This document shows, piece by piece, positions 32,963 to 41,221 of a stretch of DNA of 64,000 nucleotides. The notes beneath the pieces were generated by a model that saw only the letters and a list, made by a program, of their open reading frames with translations, did no database searches and had not been told where the DNA came from. The DNA comes from Variovorax sp. Sphag1AA (GTDB taxonomy: Bacteria > Pseudomonadota > Gammaproteobacteria > Burkholderiales > Burkholderiaceae_C). Each line of letters starts with the position of its first letter. Within the stretch, counting starts at the first letter, position 1. Both the position numbers and the translations under genes were made by a program. The stretch is from NCBI RefSeq assembly GCF_014192575.1, contig NZ_JACHYC010000007.1:1-64000 (forward strand), in the 5' to 3' direction.

Positions 32963-33724
32963 TCAGCGTCGCTGGCAGTACTTGGTCGCGAGCGCGTCCG
33001 CACCGCGCACCATGAGACCCAGGTCCGAACCGAGGATGACCATGGTGGCGCCGGCTTCGATATAGCGTTGGCAGTCCGGGTCGCCGGCCAGCACACCCGA
33101 AGGCTTGCCCAGCGCATGCGCGCGGCGGATGCCCGCCTCGATCGCGGCGACGACCTCGGGATGGCCTGGCTGTCCCAGGTAGCCCATGTCGGCCGACAGG
33201 TCGGTGGGCCCGAAGAACAGCAGGTCCACACCGTCGACAGCGCAGATCTCGTCGAGGTTGCGCAGGCCTTCTTTGCTCTCGATCTGCGCAAGCACGCAGG
33301 TGTTGTCGGCGGCTTCGGTGAAATAGGCCTTGTCGCGCCCGTAGCGCGTCGAGCGCATGGTGCCGCCCATGCCGCGCACGCCGCCGGCCGTCGGATAGCG
33401 CGTGTATCGCACCGCCTCCCGTGCAATGGCGGCGGTATGGACATTCGGCACCATCAGCGCGTCCACGCCGAGGTCAAGGTAGTGCTTGAAGGCCGCGAGG
33501 TCGAGCCCCGTGACGCGCACCACGCTTGCGGTGCCGCTGCCGTGCAGCGCAGCCAGCTGGGCGTGCAGCGCGGGCGTCGTAGATGGCGAGTGCTCGACGT
33601 CGAAGCACATGTAGTCATAGCCGCTACCGGCCAATGCTTCGGCGGTCTGCAGCGCGTTGGAAACGACGAACAGGCCGAACTGCGGCTCGCGCGCGAGCAC
33701 GCGTGCCTTGAAGGTGTTTCGCAT
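32963..33724 (-). CDS. HpcH/HpaI family class II aldolase
   Basis: This metal-dependent aldolase (253 aa) cleaves 4-hydroxy-2-oxo acids to pyruvate (or oxaloacetate) plus an aldehyde. Catalytic His45 is in ..FDVEHSPSTT.., Arg70 in ..VVRVTG.., metal ligands are Glu149 (..AQIESKEG..) and a later Asp, and ..LLFFGPTDLSADMG.. is the family's phosphate/substrate loop. It sits in the catabolic run between the Bug protein and E1 genes, fitting a late step after ring opening. Confidence 0.88.
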   Translation of the reverse strand: MRNTFKARVLAREPQFGLFVVSNALQTAEALAGSGYDYMCFDVEHSPSTTPALHAQLAALHGSGTASVVRVTGLDLAAFKHYLDLGVDALMVPNVHTAAIAREAVRYTRYPTAGGVRGMGGTMRSTRYGRDKAYFTEAADNTCVLAQIESKEGLRNLDEICAVDGVDLLFFGPTDLSADMGYLGQPGHPEVVAAIEAGIRRAHALGKPSGVLAGDPDCQRYIEAGATMVILGSDLGLMVRGADALATKYCQRR

Positions 33725-33738
33725 GAATCTCTCTCCTT

Positions 33739-34719
33739 TTATTCGGGTTGGACACCGGCCTGCTTCTGGATCGCGGTCCAGCGCGGCAGGTCGGCGCGCA
33801 TTTGTGCGGCGAGTTCCTCGGGCGTGCTGCCGGCAAGCTCCACGCCGTCGCTCTTGTATCGGTCGCGCAGCGCGGGCTGCTTGAGGATGTCGTTGATCTC
33901 GGTCGACAGGCGGTCGACGATCGGCTTGGGCGTGCCCGCCGGCGCGAAGATCGCGAACCAGAACGATGCGTCATAGCCCGGCACCGTCTCCGCGATCGCG
34001 GGGATGTCGGGCGTGCCGCTTGCGCGCTTGGCGCTGGTCACGCCCAACACGCGCAGCTTGCCGCCGCGCACTTGCGGCAGCGAGGACGTGCCGGCGTCGA
34101 ACAGCGCCTGGATCTGCCCGCCGATCAGGTCGGTCACGGCAGGCACGCTGCCTTTGTAGGGCACGTGCAGCATGTCCACGCCAGCAGCGGCCTTGAACAT
34201 CTCGCCGGAGAGATGCAATGAGCTGCCGGTACCGATCGAGCCGAAGCTCACCTTGCCGGGGTGGGCCTTGGTGTAGGCCACGAATTCCTGCACGTTCTTC
34301 ACCGGCATGGACGGATTCACCACGAGGTACAGCGGCGTGCTGAAGAACATCGACACCGGCGCGAAGTCCTTGAACGGGTCGTACGACATCGCCTTGTGCG
34401 AATAGACATTGAGCACGAGGCTCGACAGGCTGCCGAGGAACAGCGTGTAGCCATCCGGCGGCGACTTCGCGACGACGTCGGCGCCGATCATCTGGCTCCC
34501 GCCGGGGCGGTTGTCGATGATCACCGGCTGGCCCAGACGCACGCCAAGCTGCGTGCCGAGTTCGCGCGCCAGCGTGTCGCCGATGCCGCCCGGCGGATAG
34601 GGAACGACCAGCCGCACCGGCTTGGTCGGATAGGCCACCTGAGCCGATGCGCATGCCGCACCTGCTGCGAGCATCAGCACGCCCGCCAGCCGCAGGGCGC
34701 CCTGCAGGAATGGTTTCAT
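33739..34719 (-). CDS. Bug-type periplasmic substrate-binding protein (tripartite tricarboxylate family)
   Basis: The protein has a signal peptide of about 27 residues (..LAAGAACASAQ) followed by the TctC/Bug signature ..YPTKPVRLVVPYPPGGIGDTLAR.. (written in part), ..IIDNRPGGSQMIGADVVAKSPPDGYT.. and ..GKLRVLGVTSAKR... Such receptors bind carboxylates and aromatic acids. No TctA/TctB membrane genes are adjacent, as is usual for orphan Bug genes in Burkholderiales. Its place after the ring oxygenase suggests binding of that enzyme's substrate. Confidence 0.9.
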   Translation of the reverse strand: MKPFLQGALRLAGVLMLAAGAACASAQVAYPTKPVRLVVPYPPGGIGDTLARELGTQLGVRLGQPVIIDNRPGGSQMIGADVVAKSPPDGYTLFLGSLSSLVLNVYSHKAMSYDPFKDFAPVSMFFSTPLYLVVNPSMPVKNVQEFVAYTKAHPGKVSFGSIGTGSSLHLSGEMFKAAAGVDMLHVPYKGSVPAVTDLIGGQIQALFDAGTSSLPQVRGGKLRVLGVTSAKRASGTPDIPAIAETVPGYDASFWFAIFAPAGTPKPIVDRLSTEINDILKQPALRDRYKSDGVELAGSTPEELAAQMRADLPRWTAIQKQAGVQPE

Positions 34720-34766
34720 CGTTGTCTCCTTGGTTGTTGTGATGGTGAGCCGATCGCGCGCCGGTA

Positions 34767-36104
34767 TCAGCCCGTTGGGGGCCGCGTTCCCCGGCCCTCG
34801 GCGTCACCGAATCGCTCCACCATGACTTCGTCGAGCGGCTTGGAGCGATGCGCGACCCAACCGCCCGAATGGACCGCATAGGCCTCCGGATGCGAAAGCG
34901 CCTTTGGCGCAACGCCGCTCATCGAGTCGCGCACCTGTTGCAGCAACACGCGGCGCGTGCGCACGACACCGATGTCGGTGGCCCCCAGGTGTTCGCGTGT
35001 GCGGTCCGCAATCGGCCCCTGGCTGTCCTGGATCGCCGCGTCCTGCTCGGAGACACCCTGGATGCCGGTGAAGCTGTTGTGCTTCTGATCCTCGCGATCG
35101 ATCAGGTAGTCGTTGCGGATATTGCGCAGCGGAACGTAGTGCTCGTCGACCGCCGCATGCACGGTGTGGCCGCCCTTCGCCATGGCGATCTCCTCCGCTG
35201 TGAGCGGGCGATCCGGATTCCAGGTGTAGGTATAGATCCAGCAACTGGTATCGCTGACCGGCACGAAGGTCTGGCCGTGGTAGTTCTCGCCCGGGAATGC
35301 GCTCGGCGCCAGTGCATGGTTGGGCGAGAGGAAGTGCGTGATGCGCCAGTACAGGTCTTCGCCGTCCGCCGCGCGCGCAGCGCCGAGCACGAGCCCGCTT
35401 GCGAATTCCTCCACGCTGAACTTCGGCATCGGGTCATCGCGTACCCAACGGAAGCGGTCGTTGCGCACCGCCTGCGCGCCGAGCGCCGCGTGCTTGAGCC
35501 GTTCGACGGCGGCTTTCTCGTCCATCTCCTCGGTGCCGAGGATCATGTGCAGGAACGAGAAGTGCGCCGTGTCGACCGCCCCTTCCACGCATTGCAGCCA
35601 GTTGCAGTCCTGCCACTTCTTGCTCACGTAGCGGTGCGTGGGCGGCACCAGCGCGAAGGCCATCATCGGCAGGGGCGGTGCCTCGGCCTCGTCGCCCATG
35701 TAGGCCCAGATGTAGTCGCCCCACTCCTGCGTGCGATAGGCCTTGATGCGGATGCGCTCCTTGTAGGGCGAATCGGGCGGCGCGGTCGGCAGGTCGACGC
35801 ACTGGCCGGTGGTGTCGAACTTCCAGCCATGGAAGACGCAGCGCAGGCCGCAGTTCTCGTTGCGTCCGTAGTAGAGGTTGGCGCCGCGATGCGGGCACAC
35901 CGGCTCGACGAGGCCCACCTTGCCGGTGGTGTCGCGGAAGGCTAGCAGGTCTTCGCCCAGCACCTTGACTTTCTTGGGCGGGCAGTCCGGCTCGGGGAGC
36001 TCGCTCGACAGCAGCACGGGCATCCAGTAGCGGCGAAGCAGGCCGCCCATCGCCGTTCCGAGCCCTGTCAGCGTGAGCAGGTCGTTGTCTTCTCGGCTGA
36101 GCAT
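34767..36104 (-). CDS. Rieske-type aromatic ring oxygenase, terminal component (phthalate-4,5-dioxygenase / VanA-like)
   Basis: The Rieske [2Fe-2S] site is Cys70-x-His72 (..VCPHRGANL..) and Cys89-x2-His92 (..RCVFHGWKF..). The mononuclear iron site is in ..CVEGAVDTAHFSFLH.. with Asp178, His181 and His186. The 445-residue length and the opening ..MLSREDNDLLTLTGLGTAMGG.. fit the phthalate 4,5-dioxygenase group, which hydroxylates or demethylates aromatic acids. No reductase gene is adjacent. It is the first gene of the minus-strand catabolic run and diverges from the IclR regulator across 99 bases containing a dyad. Confidence 0.9.
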   Translation of the reverse strand: MLSREDNDLLTLTGLGTAMGGLLRRYWMPVLLSSELPEPDCPPKKVKVLGEDLLAFRDTTGKVGLVEPVCPHRGANLYYGRNENCGLRCVFHGWKFDTTGQCVDLPTAPPDSPYKERIRIKAYRTQEWGDYIWAYMGDEAEAPPLPMMAFALVPPTHRYVSKKWQDCNWLQCVEGAVDTAHFSFLHMILGTEEMDEKAAVERLKHAALGAQAVRNDRFRWVRDDPMPKFSVEEFASGLVLGAARAADGEDLYWRITHFLSPNHALAPSAFPGENYHGQTFVPVSDTSCWIYTYTWNPDRPLTAEEIAMAKGGHTVHAAVDEHYVPLRNIRNDYLIDREDQKHNSFTGIQGVSEQDAAIQDSQGPIADRTREHLGATDIGVVRTRRVLLQQVRDSMSGVAPKALSHPEAYAVHSGGWVAHRSKPLDEVMVERFGDAEGRGTRPPTG

Positions 36105-36185
36105 CTGTGGTCTCTTGTCTCGTGGGTTTGGGGTTCGATGCAGTGTGAAGGAGGCGTGCCAGAGCGCCTCACTCCGTTTCGACTA

Positions 36186-36202
36186 TCTGAATAGAATTCG
36201 GA
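36186..36202. promoter_or_regulatory. Dyad between ring-oxygenase and IclR genes (probable IclR operator)
   Basis: TCTGAAT - AGA - ATTCGGA: 7-bp arms with one mismatch, ending just before the IclR start codon at 36204. A further half-site-like TGAATTC follows at about 36208. Its place in the divergent intergenic region suggests IclR-type control of both directions. Binding is inferred. Confidence 0.45.
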
Positions 36203-36203
36203 T

Positions 36204-37085
36204 ATGCTGAATTCACGCAAGGGCACGCGGCTCGGCGCTTCTGGCGATGTCGTTCCCAACGCGTACCAGACCAACCACGAGCCGGCCGACCTCGAATACA
36301 ACCAGAGCGTCGCCAGCGGCGCCGATGACCGGCAGTTCGCAACGACGCTGGCGCGCGGGCTCGAGATCCTTCGCAGCTTCAGCGCCGTGCGCCCCGTGCT
36401 GGGCAACAAGGAACTGGCAGACGAGACCGGGCTGTCGCGCCCGACGATCTCGCGCTTCACCTACACGCTCGTGAAGCTCGGCTACCTGCGGATCGATCTG
36501 GCCACCGGCAAATACCGGCTCGGCCCGGCCGTGATCTCTCTCGGCTACCCCCTGCTCGCGACGCTGGCGCTGCGGCAGACCGCACGTCCGCTCATGAACG
36601 AACTGGCGCGCAAGACCCGGAGTTCCGTGTCGATGGGCATCCGCGATCGGCTGAGCATCGTGTACGTCGAGACGAGCCGGGCCAGCGCGCCGTGGTCCGC
36701 GCAGCTCTCGGACATCGGCCTGCGCTATCCCATCGCATCGACGGCCATCGGCCATGCCTACGTCGCAGGGCTCGACCCGGCATCGCGCGAGGGCCTGCTG
36801 AATGAGATCCGCGTGCATACGCCGACGACCTGGTCACGCTATGGGGAACGGCTTCGCGCGGTGCGCGAAGAGCTCACGCGCAAAGGCTTCTGCAGCAGTT
36901 ACGGTGAACAGCACCCCGACTACCACGCAGTGGGAGTGCCTTTCGGCACGACCGGTGACGGCGAGGCCGTCGTCTTCAACTGTGTCGCCCAGATAGACGT
37001 GGCTTCACGCGCTGCGGTCGAAGAGACCCTGGGTCCTCAGCTCGTGGCAATGGTCGAACAACTGCGCAACGCTTCAGGGCGCTGA
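36204..37085 (+). CDS. IclR family transcriptional regulator
   Basis: The protein (293 aa) has an unusual N-terminal extension of about 40 residues. The winged helix follows at about 45-105 (..TTLARGLEILRSFS.., ..NKELADETGLSRPTISRF..) and then the IclR effector domain (..SSVSMGIRDRLSIVYVE.., ..CSSYGEQHPDYHAVGVPF..). It diverges from the ring-oxygenase run and is the obvious candidate to control it in response to an aromatic acid. Its ATG lies beside the dyad at 36186-36202. Confidence 0.9.
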   Translation: MLNSRKGTRLGASGDVVPNAYQTNHEPADLEYNQSVASGADDRQFATTLARGLEILRSFSAVRPVLGNKELADETGLSRPTISRFTYTLVKLGYLRIDLATGKYRLGPAVISLGYPLLATLALRQTARPLMNELARKTRSSVSMGIRDRLSIVYVETSRASAPWSAQLSDIGLRYPIASTAIGHAYVAGLDPASREGLLNEIRVHTPTTWSRYGERLRAVREELTRKGFCSSYGEQHPDYHAVGVPFGTTGDGEAVVFNCVAQIDVASRAAVEETLGPQLVAMVEQLRNASGR

Positions 37086-37089
37086 AGGC

Positions 37090-37620
37090 TCAGGCAGCCA
37101 CCGGCGCCCCGACCAGTCCATAGAGGTCCTTCGGATCGTCCGCTTCGGGCAGTAGTTCGATGCGCTCGCCGATCCCCAGCGCCATCGCCTGGTCGCGCAT
37201 GAACCCGAGCGCCGCGAAGTCCTCCAGGGCGAAGCCCACCGAATCGAACAACGTGACTTCCGCCTCGCTGCTGCGCCCGGGCACGACGCCGGCGAGCACG
37301 CGCCAGAACTCGGTCACCTTGAAGTCGGCGGGCATCTGCTGGATCTCCCCTTCGATGCGCGATTGCGGCTCGAACTCGACGAATACCGTCGCCACTTCGA
37401 CCACGCCGCGCGCCAGCTCGGTCTTGCCGGGGCAGTCGCCGCCGACCGCATTGATGTGCATGCCCGGCTCGATCATCTCCGGCGTGAGGATGGTGGCGTT
37501 CGCTTTGTCGGCGGTCACCGTGGTCACGATGTCGACGCCGCGCACCGCATCGGCAGTGCTGTCGAAGATGCGCAACTGCATGCCCTGTCCGTGCAGATTG
37601 GCGGTACTTTGCGCACTGCC
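37090..37620 (-). pseudogene. C-terminal part of an ornithine cyclodeaminase family protein
   Basis: From about ..AQSTANLHGQGMQLRIFDS.. the frame matches the Rossmann half of ornithine cyclodeaminase / mu-crystallin proteins: ..VRGVDIVTTVTADKANATIL.., ..PGMHINAVGGDCPGKTEL.., ..GFALEDFAALGF... The family is normally 310-350 residues, and the N-terminal half with the catalytic lysine is absent. Upstream of about 37620 the frame becomes unrelated and stops at about 37690, next to the cupin gene. An ATG at 37581 could give a 163-residue remnant, presumably inactive. Confidence 0.65.
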
Positions 37621-37692
37621 CCGAGACGGTGAGCAAGCCTGGCAATCGCTGAGCAGTAGCGCGGTCGGCCGCCAGGACTGCCACCGGTTGGC

Positions 37693-38025
37693 TCAACCGT
37701 CGCGCAGCACGATCGTCACCAGCGCCGACGCATCCGATTCGGCAGAAACGTCGTGCATCTCGTCACCCTGGAGAAACAGGATCTGGCCTGCCTCGAGTCT
37801 TCGGGCGCCACTGTCGAGGCCGACGATCATCGTTCCCTCGATGCAATGGATGGTGATCTCGCCGGGCACCTTGTGCGGCGGCAGCTTCCGGCCGGCGCGC
37901 AGCACCAGACGCATGACTTCGAGTTGACGGGACTTGAAGATCGCCTGCGTCTTCTGATCGGCAAGCGCTGAGCCGAAGGGACGGACATCGCGAGGTTCGC
38001 CGGGAGCTGCGTGTTCGAGTGCCAT
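37693..38025 (-). CDS. Small cupin-domain protein (110 aa)
   Basis: This single-domain cupin has ..MRLVLRAGRKLPPHKVPGE.. as the first cupin motif and ..GQILFLQGDEMHDVSAES.. as the second, with histidines (for example in PPHKVPGE and DEMHDV) able to bind a metal. AAGGA before the ATG at 38025 fixes the start. It lies about 40 bases after the end of the cytochrome cluster on the same strand. Such small cupins are often sensors or isomerase-like; the role here is unknown. Confidence 0.75.
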   Translation of the reverse strand: MALEHAAPGEPRDVRPFGSALADQKTQAIFKSRQLEVMRLVLRAGRKLPPHKVPGEITIHCIEGTMIVGLDSGARRLEAGQILFLQGDEMHDVSAESDASALVTIVLRDG

Positions 38026-38066
38026 GCTGAAGTTCCTTCGAGATCGCGTCGGATGGCTCCCAGGAG

Positions 38067-38873
38067 TCACTCCGTGGGCGTGCCGGCCTTTCGTGCATAG
38101 AAGACCGACACCTCCTCGATTTCCTGGTCGGTCATCGAGCGGGCCACATTGCGCATCTGCGCTTCGGAGTCGTTGCCGCGCTGGCCCGACCGGAACGCCT
38201 TGAGCTGCTGCTCCAGGTAGAGCTTGGGCATGCCCTCCAGCCACGGTGCGCCGAACTTCTGGTCGATGCCGCCATGGCACGAGACGCAGGGCGCGATGTT
38301 GCGCAGCGGCGCGCCGACTCTTACGAGCGCGGGGAGCGCCTCGTCGTAGGTCGTCGGCGACGTCCGTGCCTTTGGCAGGTAGGCGTAGTAGGCCGCCAGG
38401 TCGGCGATGTCCGCATCCGACAGATTGGTGGCGAGCGCGACCATGATCGGACTGCTCCGCTTGCCGCTGCGGTAGTCCATCAGTTGCTTGATGATCACCT
38501 CCGGGTACTGGCCGGCGAGATTGGGCGCATCGGACGTGCTCATCCCCTGCGCGCCGTGGCACATCGTGCAGTTCAGCGCCAGCGTCGCACCGCGTCCGAT
38601 GGCCTGCCGCGAGCCTTCCTTGCCCATCGCGCGGTCGAGCACCACGTCCGTCGCGGTGGGGGCTTCACGCGGCGGTGCGCCGAAAGACCAGTCGCTGGGC
38701 ACCCCCGCTGCGCGGCAGATGCTCGCCCAGAGCCCCTTCGCGCTGAAGTCGCTATGCACGGAAGGCAGCAGCACGAAGCCCACCAGGAACGCGCCCACGG
38801 TGAGGACGATGAGCCAGATCACGCTCTTTCGGAACCAGGGGTTGCTCCAACCCGGCACGCCGTGGACTTTCAT
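38067..38873 (-). CDS. Membrane-anchored di-haem c-type cytochrome of the oxidase cluster
   Basis: The protein (268 aa) has one N-terminal membrane anchor (about 19-37) and two haem-binding motifs, Cys102-TM-Cys105-His106 and Cys196-VS-Cys199-His200. Its start overlaps the stop of the oxidase subunit I gene by one base (TGATG). It probably passes electrons to the ba3-type oxidase from the periplasmic side. ..DAPNLAGQYPEVIIKQLMDY.. is a common feature of class I di-haem cytochromes of this kind. Confidence 0.85.
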   Translation of the reverse strand: MKVHGVPGWSNPWFRKSVIWLIVLTVGAFLVGFVLLPSVHSDFSAKGLWASICRAAGVPSDWSFGAPPREAPTATDVVLDRAMGKEGSRQAIGRGATLALNCTMCHGAQGMSTSDAPNLAGQYPEVIIKQLMDYRSGKRSSPIMVALATNLSDADIADLAAYYAYLPKARTSPTTYDEALPALVRVGAPLRNIAPCVSCHGGIDQKFGAPWLEGMPKLYLEQQLKAFRSGQRGNDSEAQMRNVARSMTDQEIEEVSVFYARKAGTPTE

Positions 38874-40510
38874 CACCGGCTCCCGATGGGTATGACCGGC
38901 ACGGACGCTTCCTTCAGCGAAGCCAGTTGCACGATCGGATAGCCATAGTTGACGATCGTGAGGCCGATCATCATCGCGAGCCAGAGGCCGAAGCCGTTCA
39001 ACGCCACCGGCGTGTGCGCCACCGGATGCGCCGTGCGGCTGAAGGTGAAAGGCGCCACGACCGTGCCTTCCTTCTTGCGCGCAGTGGCAAGCGTGTACAC
39101 CAGCAGGATGCCCGACGCGAGCAGGATGAATCCGCCGATCGCCGACATGGTGACCGTCCACGCCTGCGGCTGCAGGTCAGGATGCGTGTAGTCGTAATAG
39201 GCCATGCGCCGCGGCATGCCGAGCAGGCCGACGAGGTGCCACGGCATCGACAGCACCAGCATCCCGACGAACCACAGCCAGATCTGCGTCTTGACAAGCG
39301 CCGGCGACAGCGGCGCGCAGCCGGTGAGCTGCGGCCACAGCTCGTAGGCGATCATGAAATACATCAGCACGATCGCGCCGGCGAAGATCAGGTGGAAGTG
39401 CCCCGTGACCCACTGCGTGTTGTGGATCGTCTCGTTGAGCTGGTAGCTCATGTTGATGATGCCGCCCGCACCGCCGAAGCCCAGCATGATGAAGGAGAAG
39501 GTCACCGCCAGCATCATCGGGTTGTCCCACGGCAGCGTCTTGAGCCAGCCGAAGGTGCCCTGGCCGCCGCGCAGCCGGCCGGCGATCTCGACCGACGCCA
39601 CGATGGTGAAGACCGTGAGCAATGTCGGCACCGACACCATCGCGGTCATCACCGCATGCACGAACTTGAAGCCCGCGCCCACCTGCGGGTCCGCGAAGAG
39701 GTGATGGATGCCGATCGGCATCGAGAACACGAGGAAGAGCACGAAGGCCACGCGGCCCATCGTGTCGCTGTAGAGCCGGCCGCCGATCGCGCGCGGCACG
39801 ATCGTGTAGAACGCGATGTACGAAGGCATCAGCCAGAAGTAGACGATGGCATGCAGCGTCCACGAGAAGAACACGCGCGCCAGGCCGGCGTTGATCGTGT
39901 CGGTGAGCCCGAGTGAAGCCGGCAGGATCAGCACCAGCACCTCGATCGCCGCGCCGAGCGATGTCCACGCCCACAGGTAGGCACCGGCCACGTTGCCGAA
40001 CATCGCCAGCGGAATGGGCTCGCCGGGGTTCTGCTTCTTCCAAGCCCGCAGGTTGATGGACATGAGCGCCACCCAGATCCACGAGCCCACGACCACCAGC
40101 ACCACGCCGAGGTAGTAGAACGGGCTCGCGAGCATGGGCGGGTAGAAGGTATAGAGCACCGAGGCCTTGCCCAATGCCATGGTCACGGCCGCCATCGCGG
40201 TGCCGACGATCACCAGCCAGAAGCCGGCCCACGCCCAGCGCATGCCGATCAGCGGCTTCTTCAGCGCGAGTTCGGAGATCGCATAGCCGAAGCCCATCGC
40301 GACCAGCGTCGGCAGCACGTAGGCCATGACCGTGCCGTGGGCGGTAACAGACCGGTAGTAGTGCTCGGGGTTGTTGATCCACGTCGAGAGCGGGCTACGG
40401 ATGTACATCTGCCACGCACCCAGCACCAGCGCGCCCAGAAAGGCGACGAAGGCCACCCAGAAGTGGGCCAGGATGAGTTTTCTAGCGTGCAACACAACTG
40501 AGCCTTTCAC
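38873..40510 (-). CDS. ba3-type cytochrome c oxidase subunit I
   Basis: This is the catalytic membrane subunit of a haem-copper oxidase (545 aa). Low-spin haem ligand: His58 in ..AHGTVMAY... CuB/active site: His220 with Tyr224 four residues later (..TLHAIVYFWLMPSY..), His269-His270 (..GIHHLFADP..). High-spin and low-spin ligands: His371 and His373 (..TGHFHLIFAG..). The VYFW arrangement and absence of the D-channel motif point to the B (ba3) family, which has high oxygen affinity. The GTG at 40510 overlaps subunit II by 29 bases. A GTG at 40495 with AAAGG before it is an equally good start. Confidence 0.9.
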   Translation of the reverse strand: MKGSVVLHARKLILAHFWVAFVAFLGALVLGAWQMYIRSPLSTWINNPEHYYRSVTAHGTVMAYVLPTLVAMGFGYAISELALKKPLIGMRWAWAGFWLVIVGTAMAAVTMALGKASVLYTFYPPMLASPFYYLGVVLVVVGSWIWVALMSINLRAWKKQNPGEPIPLAMFGNVAGAYLWAWTSLGAAIEVLVLILPASLGLTDTINAGLARVFFSWTLHAIVYFWLMPSYIAFYTIVPRAIGGRLYSDTMGRVAFVLFLVFSMPIGIHHLFADPQVGAGFKFVHAVMTAMVSVPTLLTVFTIVASVEIAGRLRGGQGTFGWLKTLPWDNPMMLAVTFSFIMLGFGGAGGIINMSYQLNETIHNTQWVTGHFHLIFAGAIVLMYFMIAYELWPQLTGCAPLSPALVKTQIWLWFVGMLVLSMPWHLVGLLGMPRRMAYYDYTHPDLQPQAWTVTMSAIGGFILLASGILLVYTLATARKKEGTVVAPFTFSRTAHPVAHTPVALNGFGLWLAMMIGLTIVNYGYPIVQLASLKEASVPVIPIGSR

Positions 40511-41048
40511 CCGGCCGGGCCTTGGCCATGAACTCGTCGCGTGGCAGCACCTGCACGCGTGCCCACATGGCCTCGTGCCCGGTGCCGCAGTACTCGTGGC
40601 ACGGCATCAACTGCTCGCCGGTGCGGCTGAACGACGTCGTGAAGGTCGCCACGAAGCCCGGTACGACCATCGTGTTGGCGTTGGTGCGGCCGATGATGAA
40701 TCCGTGGATGGCATCCGTCGCCGTCGCGCGAAAGGTCACGGGCGTGTCGGCCGGCACCACGATGCATTGCGGCTCGAACGAATACTGCTGCGCGATGAGG
40801 CGGACGACCACCTTGTCGCCCGCTTCGATGGCCGTGCCCAGATTGCGTTCGACGAACTCGCCGCGCAGATGGAGCGTTTTCACATCCACGGTCTCGACGC
40901 GCGACGGCGGCATCGTGGCCCAGTGCAGGCCGGTGACGACCATCATGAGCATCAGCACCGCGATGATCGCGCCGACGATCCACGTCCAGCGACGCTCCGC
41001 CGCGACGGCAATGGCCTCGGAGTCATGCGAGGGCATGGTGGCGCTCAT
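40482..41048 (-). CDS. Cytochrome c oxidase subunit II (CuA type)
   Basis: The protein (188 aa) has one N-terminal membrane helix (about 21-40) and a periplasmic cupredoxin domain. The binuclear CuA site is complete: His115 (..DAIHGFIIG..), Cys150, Cys154, His158 and Met161 (..PCHEYCGTGHEAMW..). It receives electrons from the c-type cytochromes and passes them to subunit I. Its ATG overlaps the stop of the small upstream gene by four bases. Confidence 0.92.
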   Translation of the reverse strand: MSATMPSHDSEAIAVAAERRWTWIVGAIIAVLMLMMVVTGLHWATMPPSRVETVDVKTLHLRGEFVERNLGTAIEAGDKVVVRLIAQQYSFEPQCIVVPADTPVTFRATATDAIHGFIIGRTNANTMVVPGFVATFTTSFSRTGEQLMPCHEYCGTGHEAMWARVQVLPRDEFMAKARPGERLSCVAR

Positions 41049-41209
41049 TGCACCGCCCCCCGCGGCAGGTACACCGCGAAATAGAAGATGAAATAGATCG
41101 CCACGACGATGGCGGTCGCGATGCCCGCGACCGCGAACGCACCCATCGGCCCGCGGCGCACGATGTCGTCGACGCGGCGGTCTTCCTCTTGTTCATCGAT
41201 GCTGGACAT
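41045..41209 (-). CDS. Small one-helix protein of the ba3 oxidase (54 aa)
   Basis: This gene is too short for routine calling but well supported. The ATG at 41209 has GAGGAAG upstream, and its TGA overlaps the subunit II start in ATGA form. The product has a charged head (MSSIDEQEEDRRVDD) and one membrane helix (..AVAGIATAIVVAIYFIFYFAV..). It probably stabilises the oxidase as the subunit IIa-like or small accessory chains of ba3 oxidases do. Confidence 0.75.
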   Translation of the reverse strand: MSSIDEQEEDRRVDDIVRRGPMGAFAVAGIATAIVVAIYFIFYFAVYLPRGAVQ

Positions 41210-41221
41210 GGCTTGGCTTCC

